From positions 1 to 64,000 of the forward strand of contig JAKAJN010000002.1 of assembly GCA_021813725.1 (NCBI GenBank): a stretch of DNA of 64,000 nt. Direction: 5' to 3'. The DNA is from a bacterium (GTDB taxonomy: Bacteria; Gemmatimonadota; Gemmatimonadetes; Gemmatimonadales; Gemmatimonadaceae). Below the pieces are notes generated by a model. The model worked only from the letters and a program-made list of their open reading frames with translations, did not search any database and was not told the DNA's origin. Position 1 is the first letter of the stretch. Each line of letters starts with the position of its first letter. Position numbers and translations under genes: made by a program. Positions 51,990 to 61,127 of the stretch are shown piece by piece.

Positions 51990-53723
51990 CTACCTCCGTT
52001 GAAACTCGGGACTGCCGAGCGCAAGCCCGATCACCTGGGCCAGGCCGCGCGGCGAACTCGGCTCACGGCGCATCGACGCCATCGTGTCAGCCGCCGCCTC
52101 GAGGAGCGGATTCCTGCCCGTGAGCAGCACCGACCGCGTGACGCTCGACGCGTCACCGCCCAGGAACATGCCGATCACACCATCCACCTGCGTCTCACGC
52201 GGCGCCTGCCGGAGCACCTCGATGCCGGGGACCGCCATCGGATTTGCGCCGGGTACCCGGCCGGCCGCGACAACGAGCCCAAAGTTGATGCGGTTGAGAA
52301 TGGCGCCGGTGCCGAGCCAGCCATCTGCGATCTCCGGCCACCCATCTGGTGTCTGACGACCATACACGGGCTGGCCCAGCGATGCGATCACCCGAGCCGT
52401 CCGAATCGAACTGTCCGCCGGGGCGCCGAGCGCGCGCAGCGTGCTCAGCACGACCTCGAAGGGCGACTTCACCTTCGCCCGGTACGCCTCGCGCGCAAAG
52501 AACTCGGGACTTGTGATGATGGTACGCACCACCTCGCGAATGTCGCCGTCGGTGCGTCGATACGTCTCCGCGGCGCGCTCTACAAGCCCGGCACTTGGCG
52601 TATCGCTCACGAACCGGCGTGCGAGCTTGAATGCGATGTGCCGCGCCGTGCTCGGATGGCGCGCAACGATGTCCAGCAACTCCTCGCCATCTTCGATGCC
52701 GCGTCCACCCTTGAGCGTGTGGCCGAGGAGGCGTTTCTCGCCGGCGTCGTGCATGAACGGCGTGAACGTGAATCCGCCCCCCTGCCGCGGTCCGGCGATC
52801 GTCCAGCCGGTGAGTGCGCGGGCCGCGTTGATGACGTCGGCCTGGGTGTAGCCGCCGTCTACGCCGAGCGTGTGCAGTTCGAGCAGTTCGCGGCCGAAGT
52901 TCTCGTTGAGACCGGCGCGCAGGCGGCGCTGAAGCTGCTGCGCCGCGGACGACTGCGGAGTGGCGGCGGCACGGAATCGCCGCTGCACGGCACGCCGCGC
53001 GACGGGGGCGTTGACGTTCACGAGCCGCGGCCGACCGCTGTCGGCTGCGCTCTCCCAGTTGTCCAGATAGAAGAGCATCGCCGGACTCTTGGCCACCGCG
53101 CCGAGGAGGTCGCGGAACTTGCCCAGCGCACGCGGTCGGATCACGCGGTTCTCGTAGTCGGCCAGATAGTACTGCTCGCGGACCCCCTTGCCAGCGAAGA
53201 CCGAGAAGTGATTGAGCCAGAAATCGGTCATCACTTCCTGAAGCTGTCGCTCGGAGAGTAGCGCCAGTCCGACGCGCGTCACCTGCGCTTCCTCCGATAT
53301 TCGCCGGAGATTCTGTCGGGCCTGCCGCAGGATCAGCGAATCGTCGCGGGTCATCCCGCCACCGCGCCGAGCCGTGAGCTGGTTGACCACGGCCCCCGGG
53401 TTCTGATACTCGCCTTCCAGCTGTGCGGCCGTCTTCTGCACCACCTCGAACTGGCCGGCCCATGCCTCGGCCATCGAGTCGTCAATGCGCTCCGGGTGCA
53501 GCTGCTCGTCGATCCAGCGGTCCACACCGAGCTGGCGGACCCGCTCGACGTCGCCGGGACGCGGCCCGAAGGTGAGACGCGAGAGCACGTGTCCCACCTG
53601 CTGGTCGGCCGTTTGCGTTCGCACGGCACTGCTCGGCGGCGGCGCGACGCTCGCGGCTGGCGGACGCTGGACAGCGCTCGAGCAGGCAGCGGCAAGAACG
53701 ACGAGGGAGGCGAAACGGCGCAT
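51990..53723 (-). CDS. DUF1800 family lipoprotein
   Basis: A 577-residue exported protein with a lipobox (LVVLAAACSS, lipidated Cys at residue 14). The DUF1800 core follows: VLSRLTFGPRPGDVERVRQLGVDRWIDEQL, QLQEVMTDFWLNHFSVFAGKG, LGKFRDLLGAVAKSPAMLFYLDN, NENFGRELLELHTLGVDGGYTQADV, ARALTGW and IAFKLARRFVSD. The domain has no known activity; it is always found with DUF1501. The frame opens 27 codons earlier, but ATG 53723 gives the lipoprotein signal. A CRP-like operator lies about 105 bp upstream. Confidence 0.9.
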   Translation of the reverse strand: MRRFASLVVLAAACSSAVQRPPAASVAPPPSSAVRTQTADQQVGHVLSRLTFGPRPGDVERVRQLGVDRWIDEQLHPERIDDSMAEAWAGQFEVVQKTAAQLEGEYQNPGAVVNQLTARRGGGMTRDDSLILRQARQNLRRISEEAQVTRVGLALLSERQLQEVMTDFWLNHFSVFAGKGVREQYYLADYENRVIRPRALGKFRDLLGAVAKSPAMLFYLDNWESAADSGRPRLVNVNAPVARRAVQRRFRAAATPQSSAAQQLQRRLRAGLNENFGRELLELHTLGVDGGYTQADVINAARALTGWTIAGPRQGGGFTFTPFMHDAGEKRLLGHTLKGGRGIEDGEELLDIVARHPSTARHIAFKLARRFVSDTPSAGLVERAAETYRRTDGDIREVVRTIITSPEFFAREAYRAKVKSPFEVVLSTLRALGAPADSSIRTARVIASLGQPVYGRQTPDGWPEIADGWLGTGAILNRINFGLVVAAGRVPGANPMAVPGIEVLRQAPRETQVDGVIGMFLGGDASSVTRSVLLTGRNPLLEAAADTMASMRREPSSPRGLAQVIGLALGSPEFQRR

Positions 53724-53826
53724 GGTTGGCTCGTAGGGGGACTGCGGGGGGAGACGTCGGCAATCCCCTGCCGTTAATCCGCCGTGTCCCTGGCGCGGCG
53801 TCAAGCACGCGACGTCGCGCCGCGCC

Positions 53827-53842
53827 GGTGACGTGGATCACG
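53827..53842. promoter_or_regulatory. CRP/FNR-family-like operator
   Basis: GGTGA-CGTGGA-TCACG is a GTGA-N6-TCAC palindrome, the consensus form bound by CRP-type regulators. Its centre lies about 66 bp upstream of the start point implied by a TTGACG/GGATTA promoter of the DUF1800 gene on the minus strand, a class I activator position. One match of this length could arise by chance. Confidence 0.4.
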
Positions 53843-54073
53843 CAAGAAATGATGACCGCTGCACCGGCGCGAACTCGGGCGTTGTGCGTGGAGCAAGGCA
53901 CTGTGCGCTGGTGTATGAAGGACGTCTGCCGCGCACGTCGTTGCGCGGCCCACTGCAGGTATGCCGGCGACGCGCGCACTCTCAGAGGGAGCGACGCGCG
54001 CGATGCGATGCCGTGACGGGTTCGTGGCACGTGCAGCGTGACGCGGTTCGGATCTTGCAGGTAATCATCAATA

Positions 54074-54094
54074 GGAGGATCGCCCCCTTGGAGG
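54074..54094 (+). promoter_or_regulatory. Two consecutive Shine-Dalgarno boxes
   Basis: GGAGG occurs at 54074-54078 and again at 54090-54094. The second is four bases before ATG 54099 and decides that start. The first serves no visible start codon and may be a standby site. Confidence 0.55.
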
Positions 54095-54098
54095 AAGT

Positions 54099-54641
54099 AT
54101 GGATGTCCTGGTGATGGTCGAGGAGCAGCCGCCCGAACACTCGAGCGTGCTCGCGCACGTCAGCTCCGTGCCGTCGCCGCTTACGCTGGAGCGTCCGTCG
54201 CGCGACGTCGTCACGCTCTACGGCATCCCGAGCCCGGAATCGCTGGCCCTGGCACTCGCCGCGGCGCTCGAATCGCGGCGCTCGGCCGATGACCACGCCG
54301 ATACGGTCCGCCACGTGGGCGTCTGGCCGGAGCGCGGTGCGGTTGGCGATGCAGCTTGGCGCGACCAAGCGACGGGCGAACTCGTAACGCGAGATCTGCA
54401 GATTCCCCTCGCCGTACTCGCCGAGACTGCGCAGTCGCTGTTGCTCGAAGGCGGCCAGGCGATTCGCCGCCTCGTCGGCGGGCTGTTGATGCCTGACTGG
54501 CCCGAGGGCACGCGTCGCGCTGTCTCGTTCTCGTTTACCCCTTCGCCGGTATACGCATCGACCGCGGCCTCCGAAGCGGTGCTGGCCGTCCTGCGTGAGG
54601 CCGAGGGGCTCACGTACGAACTGGACTCGGACGAGAACTGA
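54099..54641 (+). CDS. Hypothetical protein of 180 residues
   Basis: A soluble, acidic protein (start MDVLVMVEEQPPEHSSVLAH). It lacks a signal peptide, transmembrane helix or metal motif. The central part LALALAAALESRRSADDHAD and LVTRDLQIPLAVLAETAQSLLLEGGQAIRRLV reads as alternating helices and the C-terminus is acidic (YELDSDEN). I do not recognise a family. It has a strong ribosome-binding site and is followed by an intrinsic terminator, so it is very probably a real, monocistronic and well-translated gene. Confidence 0.7.
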   Translation: MDVLVMVEEQPPEHSSVLAHVSSVPSPLTLERPSRDVVTLYGIPSPESLALALAAALESRRSADDHADTVRHVGVWPERGAVGDAAWRDQATGELVTRDLQIPLAVLAETAQSLLLEGGQAIRRLVGGLLMPDWPEGTRRAVSFSFTPSPVYASTAASEAVLAVLREAEGLTYELDSDEN

Positions 54642-54663
54642 CGTCAGCCAGCAGATGATGCCG

Positions 54664-54693
54664 CGGCCCGCCCCAAAGGCGGGCCGTGTTGTT
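54664..54693 (+). terminator. Rho-independent terminator
   Basis: CGGCCCGCC (54664-54672) pairs with GGCGGGCCG (54678-54686) around the loop CCAAA and is followed by TGTTGTT. The 9-bp GC stem and T-rich tail 20 bp after the stop of the 180-residue gene make a standard intrinsic terminator. Confidence 0.85.
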
Positions 54694-54803
54694 CTCGTCG
54701 GAACGAGGAAGCGGCAGGGGCGCAGGGACAAGGCACGAGAAGCGGAGTCTCCACGCCTCTACCCCCTCCTCGTTCCCCTACACCCGAGTCAGGGGCGCAT
54801 ACC

Positions 54804-54877
54804 CTTGACGTTCGCCTGAACTAATTGGATGCTCCCGTACCTATTAAGCGGCGCCGAATTACCCGGCGGAGGCCCGT
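54804..54877 (+). promoter_or_regulatory. Promoter and ribosome-binding site region of the EF-G-like gene
   Basis: TTGACG at 54804-54809 is a good -35 box. The -10 is less certain, with AT-rich stretches at about 54820-54832 and 54840-54848. GGAGG at 54868-54872, five bases before ATG 54878, is a strong Shine-Dalgarno. Unlike many neighbours this gene therefore has a conventional leader. Confidence 0.45.
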
Positions 54878-56983
54878 ATGAAAGAGTACAGGAGTGAGGC
54901 GATCAGAAATGTCGCTGTAGTGGGACACGGGACGAGTGGCAAGACTACACTGGTAGATGCCCTCGCCTTCGTGTCCGGTAGCAGCAAGCGACATGGCCAA
55001 GTCAAGGATGGAACCGCGTTGACCGTGACCTCCCCCGAGGAAATCGAGCGCGGTTTTTCTATCTCTCTGGGCTGCGCGCACGCCGAGTGGCGCGACACCA
55101 AGATCAACCTGATCGACACGCCAGGGTTCCTCGACTTTCAGGGCGACGCCATTGCCGGCCTGACCGCCGCCGACGGCGCGCTGATCACGGTGGCCGCCGC
55201 CGCCGGCGTTGAGGTGGGGACGGAGCGCATGTTCCGCGAAGCGCTCACGCGGCGCGATCCGGTGCTCTTTACCGTGACGCTGATGGACAAGGAGCACGCT
55301 GACTTTGACGCGGCGTACGCGGCCATCAAGGAAAAGCTCACCAACAAGGTTGTCCCCGTCGAAATTCCCATCGGCGCCGGCCTCGGCTTCAAGGGGATCA
55401 TCAACCTCTTCACCAAGAAGGCGCATCTCTTTACGCCCGGTACCAAGACGGGCGAGTACACCGAGACCGACATCCCCGACGCCGAAAAGGCGCGGTTCGA
55501 GAAGTACCATCAGGAGATGGTCGAGGCGATTGCCGCCACCGACGACGCGCTGTTGGAGCGGTTCTTCGGTGGCGAGGAGATTCCGGGCGACGAGGAAATG
55601 GCGGCGATGAAGCAGGCGATGAAGCGCCAGGAACTCTTCCCGCTGCTCTGCGCCTCCGCCCAGCTCACCTGGGGCACGCGCACCGTGCTCGACTTTCTCG
55701 TGCAGTTGATGCCGTCGGCCTTCGAGATGGAGGAGCAGAAGGCATTCAAGGGCGCCGAGGGCAACAAGACGGTCGACATTCATCCGGACGAGCACGCCCC
55801 GTTCAGCGCGCTCTGCTTCAAGACGATGACCGAGCCGCACGTCGGCGAGGTGACGTACTTCCGCACCTTCAGCGGGACAATCGGCAACGGGCAGGAGGTC
55901 TTCAATGCCACGCGCGACGTCACCGAGAAGCTGATGCACCTGTCGGTCCCGCAGGGGCGTGAGCGCCTCGAGGTGCCGCGCCTCTTCCCGGGCGACATCG
56001 GCTGCGTGGCGAAGCTCAAGAACACCCACACCAACGACACCCTCTCCACCAGGGACCACCCGGTCCGCCTGCCCCAGATTGAGTTCCCGCCACCGCTGGT
56101 GACCTACGCGGTGAAGGCCACCGTCCATGCCGACGAAGAGAAGCTGCAGGTTGGCATGCACAAGATTCACGACGAGGACCCGACCTTCGAGACGCACTAC
56201 GACGCCGAGACGCACGAGACGATCCTCAGCGGGATGGGCGAGCGCCACGTGGAAGTCGCGATGGCCAAGCTCAAGCGCGTGCTCAACGTGACGGCCACGC
56301 TCAAGACGCCGCGCATCGCCTATCGCGAGACGCTGACCGCGGCGGCCGAGGGGCAGGGGCGGCACAAGAAGCAGTCGGGCGGCCGCGGTCAGTTCGGCGA
56401 TTGCTGGGTCAAGCTGCGCCCGGCGCCGCGCGGCAAGGGCTATGAATACGTTGATGCCATCAAGGGCGGGGTGATCCCGCGCCAGTACATCCCCGCGGTG
56501 GACAAGGGGGTGCAGGAGGCCGCCGAACGAGGCATCCTCGCCGGCTACCCCGTGGTGGACTTCATCTGCGAGTGCTTCGACGGCTCCTCGCACTCGGTGG
56601 ACTCGAACGAAGCGTCGTTCAAGATGGCGGGCATCCTGGCGTTCAAGAACATCGCCCCCAAGTGCCGCCCCGTGCTGCTCGAACCGCTGCACGAAGTGGA
56701 GATTCTCACGCCCGACCTGTACCTCGGCGATGTGATGGGCGACATCTCAGGCCGGCGTGGGCAGATCCTCGGCTCGGAGAACCTCGAAGGGATTGGCACC
56801 AAGGTAAAGGCCATCGTGCCGCAGGCCGAGCTCTACCTGTATGCCACCAAACTGCAGTCGATGACACAGGGACGCGGTACCTTCACGCACAAGTTCCACA
56901 CGTACGAACTGATGCCGCACGAGGCCGCGGCGAAGGTGGTTGCGGAGGCGGAGAAGGAGAAGGAGGAGGAAAAAGAGGAGTAA
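54878..56983 (+). CDS. Elongation factor G-like GTPase paralogue with altered G4 motif
   Basis: A 701-residue protein with the full EF-G domain order: G domain, domain II (FKTMTEPHVGEVTYFRTFSG), III, IV (GRGQFGDCWVKL) and V (EPLHEVEILTPDLYLGDVMGDISGRRGQI). The P-loop is GHGTSGKTT (16-24) and G3 is DTPG (80-83). The guanine-specificity motif NKxD reads TLMD (134-137), losing Asn and Lys. The C-terminus ends in a Lys/Glu-rich tail. It belongs to the EF-G-like (FusA2-type) group, whose roles in translation or ribosome rescue are poorly defined. It is not the housekeeping fusA, which normally sits with rpsL/rpsG/tuf. Confidence 0.88.
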   Translation: MKEYRSEAIRNVAVVGHGTSGKTTLVDALAFVSGSSKRHGQVKDGTALTVTSPEEIERGFSISLGCAHAEWRDTKINLIDTPGFLDFQGDAIAGLTAADGALITVAAAAGVEVGTERMFREALTRRDPVLFTVTLMDKEHADFDAAYAAIKEKLTNKVVPVEIPIGAGLGFKGIINLFTKKAHLFTPGTKTGEYTETDIPDAEKARFEKYHQEMVEAIAATDDALLERFFGGEEIPGDEEMAAMKQAMKRQELFPLLCASAQLTWGTRTVLDFLVQLMPSAFEMEEQKAFKGAEGNKTVDIHPDEHAPFSALCFKTMTEPHVGEVTYFRTFSGTIGNGQEVFNATRDVTEKLMHLSVPQGRERLEVPRLFPGDIGCVAKLKNTHTNDTLSTRDHPVRLPQIEFPPPLVTYAVKATVHADEEKLQVGMHKIHDEDPTFETHYDAETHETILSGMGERHVEVAMAKLKRVLNVTATLKTPRIAYRETLTAAAEGQGRHKKQSGGRGQFGDCWVKLRPAPRGKGYEYVDAIKGGVIPRQYIPAVDKGVQEAAERGILAGYPVVDFICECFDGSSHSVDSNEASFKMAGILAFKNIAPKCRPVLLEPLHEVEILTPDLYLGDVMGDISGRRGQILGSENLEGIGTKVKAIVPQAELYLYATKLQSMTQGRGTFTHKFHTYELMPHEAAAKVVAEAEKEKEEEKEE

Positions 56984-57001
56984 GGCACTGCCGAGGTGCC
57001 A

Positions 57002-57037
57002 ACGGCGCGCGACGCAGCAGATTGCGTGGCGCGCCGT
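57002..57037. terminator. Bidirectional hairpin between the EF-G-like gene and the giant regulator gene
   Basis: ACGGCGCGC (57002-57010) pairs with GCGCGCCGT (57029-57037). After a single G/G mismatch the stem continues with ACGCA/TGCGT around a six-base loop. It lies between converging stops and likely terminates both. There is no T run, so Rho may assist. Confidence 0.55.
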
Positions 57038-57056
57038 CGTCGTCGGCGATTGTCGA

Positions 57057-60000
57057 CTAGGGTCGGCGAGGGCTTGCTGGCATGCTGTCGGCGTCAAGCG
57101 CCGACCAGTCGATGTCGCGGCGCACGCCGCTCCAGATGTCGAGCGGACCGACCAAGAGACGGCCGCCGAACCGGTCGTTGCCGGAGATGACGAGAATGAG
57201 GCTGTCCGCTGGCGCCGACATGGCCGTGGTGGCGAGCGGCTTCGCGTCGAGGGCAAGCGCACAGCGTCCATCGGGCAGGTACTGTAGTCGGATGCGATGC
57301 CACGACCCGTTCAGCAACGTGGGAGTGGCGCGGAACATCGAAGAGAATGACTTCCCTAGCAAGACGAAGTGGTCGCGAAAGGACGCACCTTCGGCGCCCG
57401 GTATCGTGATCGCGCAGTTCGCACCGCCACTTGCCAGATCGCCAGTCCGGTGATCCCAATGGCTCATGAACTCGAGGCGCCGTGCGTCGGTGATCTCGAC
57501 GATCAGGGTCTGCCACTGCGACGCCGTGACCAGCAGTGACACCTCCGCCTCGATTCCAGCGCCGTTCGACGCGGGGAACGCCTTGCGCAGATAGGCGCCC
57601 GAGCCATACGAGCCGTCGCCGTTGGGAAGGAGCGCCGGACCGTGCGGGGTGGGCACGACGATGCCTGCCGGCACACCGAACGGCTGCCAGCGACTTTCCC
57701 AGTCTGCCGTCCATCGTTCGGCGAGCACCGGGCGGGACGCGGCGGCAACAATTCGCACGTGGGCCGAGTCCGTGCGCCAGCCGCCCGCGCTCACGACGAT
57801 CCACACGGTGCCGACACGACGCGGCCGCAGGCGACCAGTGGAGTCCACCGTGGCGATTGCCGTGTCCCTCGACAGCCACCGCAGGTCGTGCAGCCAGGCC
57901 GGCGCGCCGTTCGCGCGAGACCCGTGTGCAAGCAGCGGATGCGAGATGCCGAGGGCGTAGCCCGCGGGACGTACCTCGAGCCGCAACGTGTCGATCCAGC
58001 GACGATCATAGGTTGGAGCCACGTGCCGGATAGCACCTCGCAGCGGTGCACCGCGGAATCGCACCGGGCGCGCCGCCGCGGGATCTGATGTGGGGAAGAG
58101 GCAGACCGACGGCGTCGCCCCCTCGGAAAACACGCACTCCCCGACGCCGACACTTCCGTTGATCGCGGTGACCCGCATCGACACCCGTCCGATCGGGCTG
58201 CGCAGTCCGGTCGACGCGTCGACCGCGGTCAGCGTCCCCGTAGAGCTGGCGACCAGCAATCGGCGCTCATCCATCCATCCGATGATGGATTCCTGATGGT
58301 GCAAGACATCTCTGAGGCACCGCTCGTGCGTGCCATCCACGTCAACCAGGCAGAGTTGGTCGGAGCGCTTGACCGTGTAGTACATGCGCTGGAACGCGAG
58401 CTGCGTGCCGTCGGGTCGCCAGCTCGGGATGCGATCCGACTCTTGCGTGAAGGTCAGGCGGCGAAGGGTCCCGCCGCGGAGATCGCCGGTCACGATATGC
58501 ATATGGTCGGTGATCGTGTCGAACCGCGCGGTCAGCCCAGTAAATTGACGTCCATCGGGCGACAGATTTCCGACTCCATCGTCGCCAGCATTCGCCATCG
58601 GCAGGTGGCGCCGTCCCAGCGAGTCGATGAAGATGAACTCATCGCCGAGCACCGGATCGACGAATCCCGCCCACCACTCCTTCGCGTTTGGACTACGCTC
58701 CCAGCGTCCCTTCACCCCGCCCGTTGAACTCGGGAACTGGCTGGCGTCGAGTGCCTTCGCTTCGATCGGTGCGTTGTCGTCCCAGCGAAAGTCCCGCGGG
58801 AGCCGCACGCCGACAAGCTGGCCGCCGCCGGTAGTGCTGTCCACCGTCCAGACGGTGAAGTCCGAGGTCAGCGGCACCGGGGTGCGTCGCCACGCCGCGG
58901 TCGCCGCCAGGGTGACAGTTGCCATGAGGCCGGCTGCCGCTAGCCAGCGTGCGCGCTGGCGTAGCCGCCATGGCGTAGACCGCATCAAGTCGACGACCGC
59001 GCGCTGGTCCGCGGCGCGCCCCAGCAGATCGGCCGCCACGCGCCGGGTGGCGCGGCGGTCTCCGGCACGCCGGCGCGACACCAGGAACCGCTGCCAGACC
59101 AGGCGGACGAGCGCCTGATCGCCCGCCGCGGACGCATGCTCGACCACGCGCCGCAACGCGATCTCGTCCGTGGCGCGCACGAGCATGGCGCGCGCAATCA
59201 CCGAGTGCATCGCCCGCTGCTCCACCTGTGGCGTCGCCTGCGCCACGGCGTCCGCAATCTCGTCGTGCGCCACCTGCAACTGCGTGCCGTGACGCAGGAC
59301 GAATCCCCCGCGCTCCAGCGTCTCCACGTGTTCGCGAACGCCGTCGGCCTCGTCGCCGACCATCTCCAGCGCCTCGTCCAGCTCGATTGGGCGACCGACC
59401 AGCGCGAGTGCCAGCAAGACCCGCCGGGCGGCCGGTGCGAGCCGCATCGCTCGTTGCTGCACCGCGCTCCCTTCGCGCAGCGAATCGGTCACGCGCCGGG
59501 GGTCGTCGCATTGCCAAGCGCCGAACTCCGACACGGACAGCTTCCCTTGTTCGAGCGCGTCGTGCAGCGTCTCGACGAGCAGCAGTGGCGATCCGCCGGT
59601 CGCGAGCAGCAGCTGCTGCGGCAGCACGTCGGCCCACGGTGCGGCGGGCAACTCCGCCACCTGCGACACGAACGATGTCACCGCCGCGAGATCGAGCGGC
59701 GGCAGTGCGAGCTGCTCGAACGACGTGAAGAGCGCGCGCGGATCCGCGACGGGACGCTTGGTCAGCACAACGAGCAGCCCGGCGTGTTCGAGCCGCGACA
59801 GTGCCGCGGCCAAGACGCGGGCCGAGTGCTCGTCCGCCCAGTGCAGGTCGTCAAGCAGAATGGCCGCCGGATGCTCGTCGCTCACCGCGTGCATCAGGTC
59901 CACCAGCGCCAGTGCCCGGCGACGCACCGCCTCCTCTCCCTCGCTCGTGTCGGGCGTCGCCGACGCGTACACGGACGAGAGCGCCGGCGCCAGCGACACG

Positions 60001-61046
60001 AGCACACCCGCCGACGCCGTGGAGATCGCCGCCGCCCCGGGCAGTTCAGCGAGTCCCGACGCGACAACCGCGGCGAACCCGCCGCTGAGGTGGCGGTCGC
60101 CGGGGTTGGCGCGCATCAGCACGCAGCGCGCTCGCGAGGCGCGCAACCTCGCCTGCACATCGCGCAGGAGCCGGCTCTTTCCGAGGCCCGCGGCGGCCGA
60201 AATGGCCACCACGCGCGGCGTGCCGCCGCGCGCCTGCTCCCACGCGGCCAGAATGTGACTGAACTCCGCCTCGCGCCCCACCAGCTCAGCGGCAATGGAC
60301 GCCGAGGGGCCCGTCTCGCCCGGCGTGCGCGCCGCTGGCGAATGACGCGCGGCGCGCAGGGCGGTGATGGTGGCTGCTTCCGGCTCTGACTCCTCGCGTG
60401 CCAGGAACGCTTCAAAGTGCTCCGCTTCGCTCGTCGCGCCCAGGCCGTCACTCCCCGCGATCAGGGTTTCCAGCAGCAGCCGCCAGGTCGCCTGGTCCAT
60501 CGGGTCCACGTCACGGGCGCGCCGGGCGAGTTCCTGGGCGTCGCGGAACTTCCCCTCGGAGAGCCACTGGCGGGCGAGCGCGTCCGCGCAGCGCAGGAAG
60601 GTCACAGTCAGCCGACGGCGCTCGAGTTCGCACCACTGCTCGAACTCTGATGCTCCCGGTGCAGCGAAGTCCGGGATGAAGGCACCGGTGTGCCGCTGAA
60701 CAGCCGTGGCGAAATCAGCGCGCTGCGCCGCCTGCAAGAACAGGTCGCGATCGCAGCTGAACGGAAGGACAAGCGCGAGCATCTCGTTGGATACCTCGAA
60801 CAGCCCTTCGCCCAGCTTCTTCTTGAGGTACCAGACCGTCTGCCGCAGGTTCTGCCGAGCGGCATCGGTCTCGACATCACCCCACAGCAATGCTGCCAGG
60901 TGCTCGCGGCTTGCCTTGAGCCCGGGAATGCACGCCAGGTAGGCAAGCATCGCCACCGGCTTCCCTCGACCCAAGGTGCGCGTGTTCCCTTCGGCGTCCG
61001 TCGTCGCCGCTTGCAAGGAACCGAGCGTTGTCAGCGTCAGATGCAT
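57057..61046 (-). CDS. Membrane-anchored SARP-type regulator: winged helix, BTAD, ATPase, TM, beta-propeller, Ig-like, LamG-like
   Basis: A 1329-residue protein. Residues 1-95 are an OmpR-type winged helix (LGRGKPVAMLAYLACIPG, then LAALLWGDVETDAARQNLRQ) and about 100-250 the bacterial transcriptional activation domain, as in SARPs. Residues about 255-620 are an AfsR/MalT-like STAND ATPase (Walker A SAAAGLGKSR near 285; Walker B AILLDDLHWADEHS near 394). One transmembrane helix lies at about 698-716 (WLAAAGLMATVTLAATAAW). The exported half has TolB-like propeller blades (740-1035, for example DRIPSWRPDGTQLAFQRM), a bacterial Ig-like segment (about 1045-1098) and a LamG-like sandwich (1105-1325). 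It probably senses an extracytoplasmic ligand and controls transcription directly. GCGTCAC-type repeats upstream may be its own operator. Confidence 0.85.
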   Translation of the reverse strand: MHLTLTTLGSLQAATTDAEGNTRTLGRGKPVAMLAYLACIPGLKASREHLAALLWGDVETDAARQNLRQTVWYLKKKLGEGLFEVSNEMLALVLPFSCDRDLFLQAAQRADFATAVQRHTGAFIPDFAAPGASEFEQWCELERRRLTVTFLRCADALARQWLSEGKFRDAQELARRARDVDPMDQATWRLLLETLIAGSDGLGATSEAEHFEAFLAREESEPEAATITALRAARHSPAARTPGETGPSASIAAELVGREAEFSHILAAWEQARGGTPRVVAISAAAGLGKSRLLRDVQARLRASRARCVLMRANPGDRHLSGGFAAVVASGLAELPGAAAISTASAGVLVSLAPALSSVYASATPDTSEGEEAVRRRALALVDLMHAVSDEHPAAILLDDLHWADEHSARVLAAALSRLEHAGLLVVLTKRPVADPRALFTSFEQLALPPLDLAAVTSFVSQVAELPAAPWADVLPQQLLLATGGSPLLLVETLHDALEQGKLSVSEFGAWQCDDPRRVTDSLREGSAVQQRAMRLAPAARRVLLALALVGRPIELDEALEMVGDEADGVREHVETLERGGFVLRHGTQLQVAHDEIADAVAQATPQVEQRAMHSVIARAMLVRATDEIALRRVVEHASAAGDQALVRLVWQRFLVSRRRAGDRRATRRVAADLLGRAADQRAVVDLMRSTPWRLRQRARWLAAAGLMATVTLAATAAWRRTPVPLTSDFTVWTVDSTTGGGQLVGVRLPRDFRWDDNAPIEAKALDASQFPSSTGGVKGRWERSPNAKEWWAGFVDPVLGDEFIFIDSLGRRHLPMANAGDDGVGNLSPDGRQFTGLTARFDTITDHMHIVTGDLRGGTLRRLTFTQESDRIPSWRPDGTQLAFQRMYYTVKRSDQLCLVDVDGTHERCLRDVLHHQESIIGWMDERRLLVASSTGTLTAVDASTGLRSPIGRVSMRVTAINGSVGVGECVFSEGATPSVCLFPTSDPAAARPVRFRGAPLRGAIRHVAPTYDRRWIDTLRLEVRPAGYALGISHPLLAHGSRANGAPAWLHDLRWLSRDTAIATVDSTGRLRPRRVGTVWIVVSAGGWRTDSAHVRIVAAASRPVLAERWTADWESRWQPFGVPAGIVVPTPHGPALLPNGDGSYGSGAYLRKAFPASNGAGIEAEVSLLVTASQWQTLIVEITDARRLEFMSHWDHRTGDLASGGANCAITIPGAEGASFRDHFVLLGKSFSSMFRATPTLLNGSWHRIRLQYLPDGRCALALDAKPLATTAMSAPADSLILVISGNDRFGGRLLVGPLDIWSGVRRDIDWSALDADSMPASPRRP

Positions 61047-61127
61047 TCTCGGAGCCCGCGTGCAGCGGCCTCAGTCGAGCGGAGGTTCCAAAGAGAGAGT
61101 TCTTGACACGCGTATTTTCTGACGCGA

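Larger units (their letters stand above)
53724..54098. other. 375-bp divergent intergenic region without a clear gene
   Basis: The region separates the DUF1800-DUF1501 operon from a rightward gene. It holds a CRP-like palindrome (53827-53842), a TTGACG -35-like box for the leftward operon (53799-53804, minus strand) and, at its right end, two consecutive GGAGG boxes. Short open frames across it overlap each other on both strands, show no motif, and look like GC-rich noise. Confidence 0.55.

Noticed and set aside
53730-54016. Short open frames in the DUF1800 upstream region as small genes
   Set aside because: They overlap each other on both strands, have no ribosome-binding sites or motifs, and cover the putative operator and promoter.
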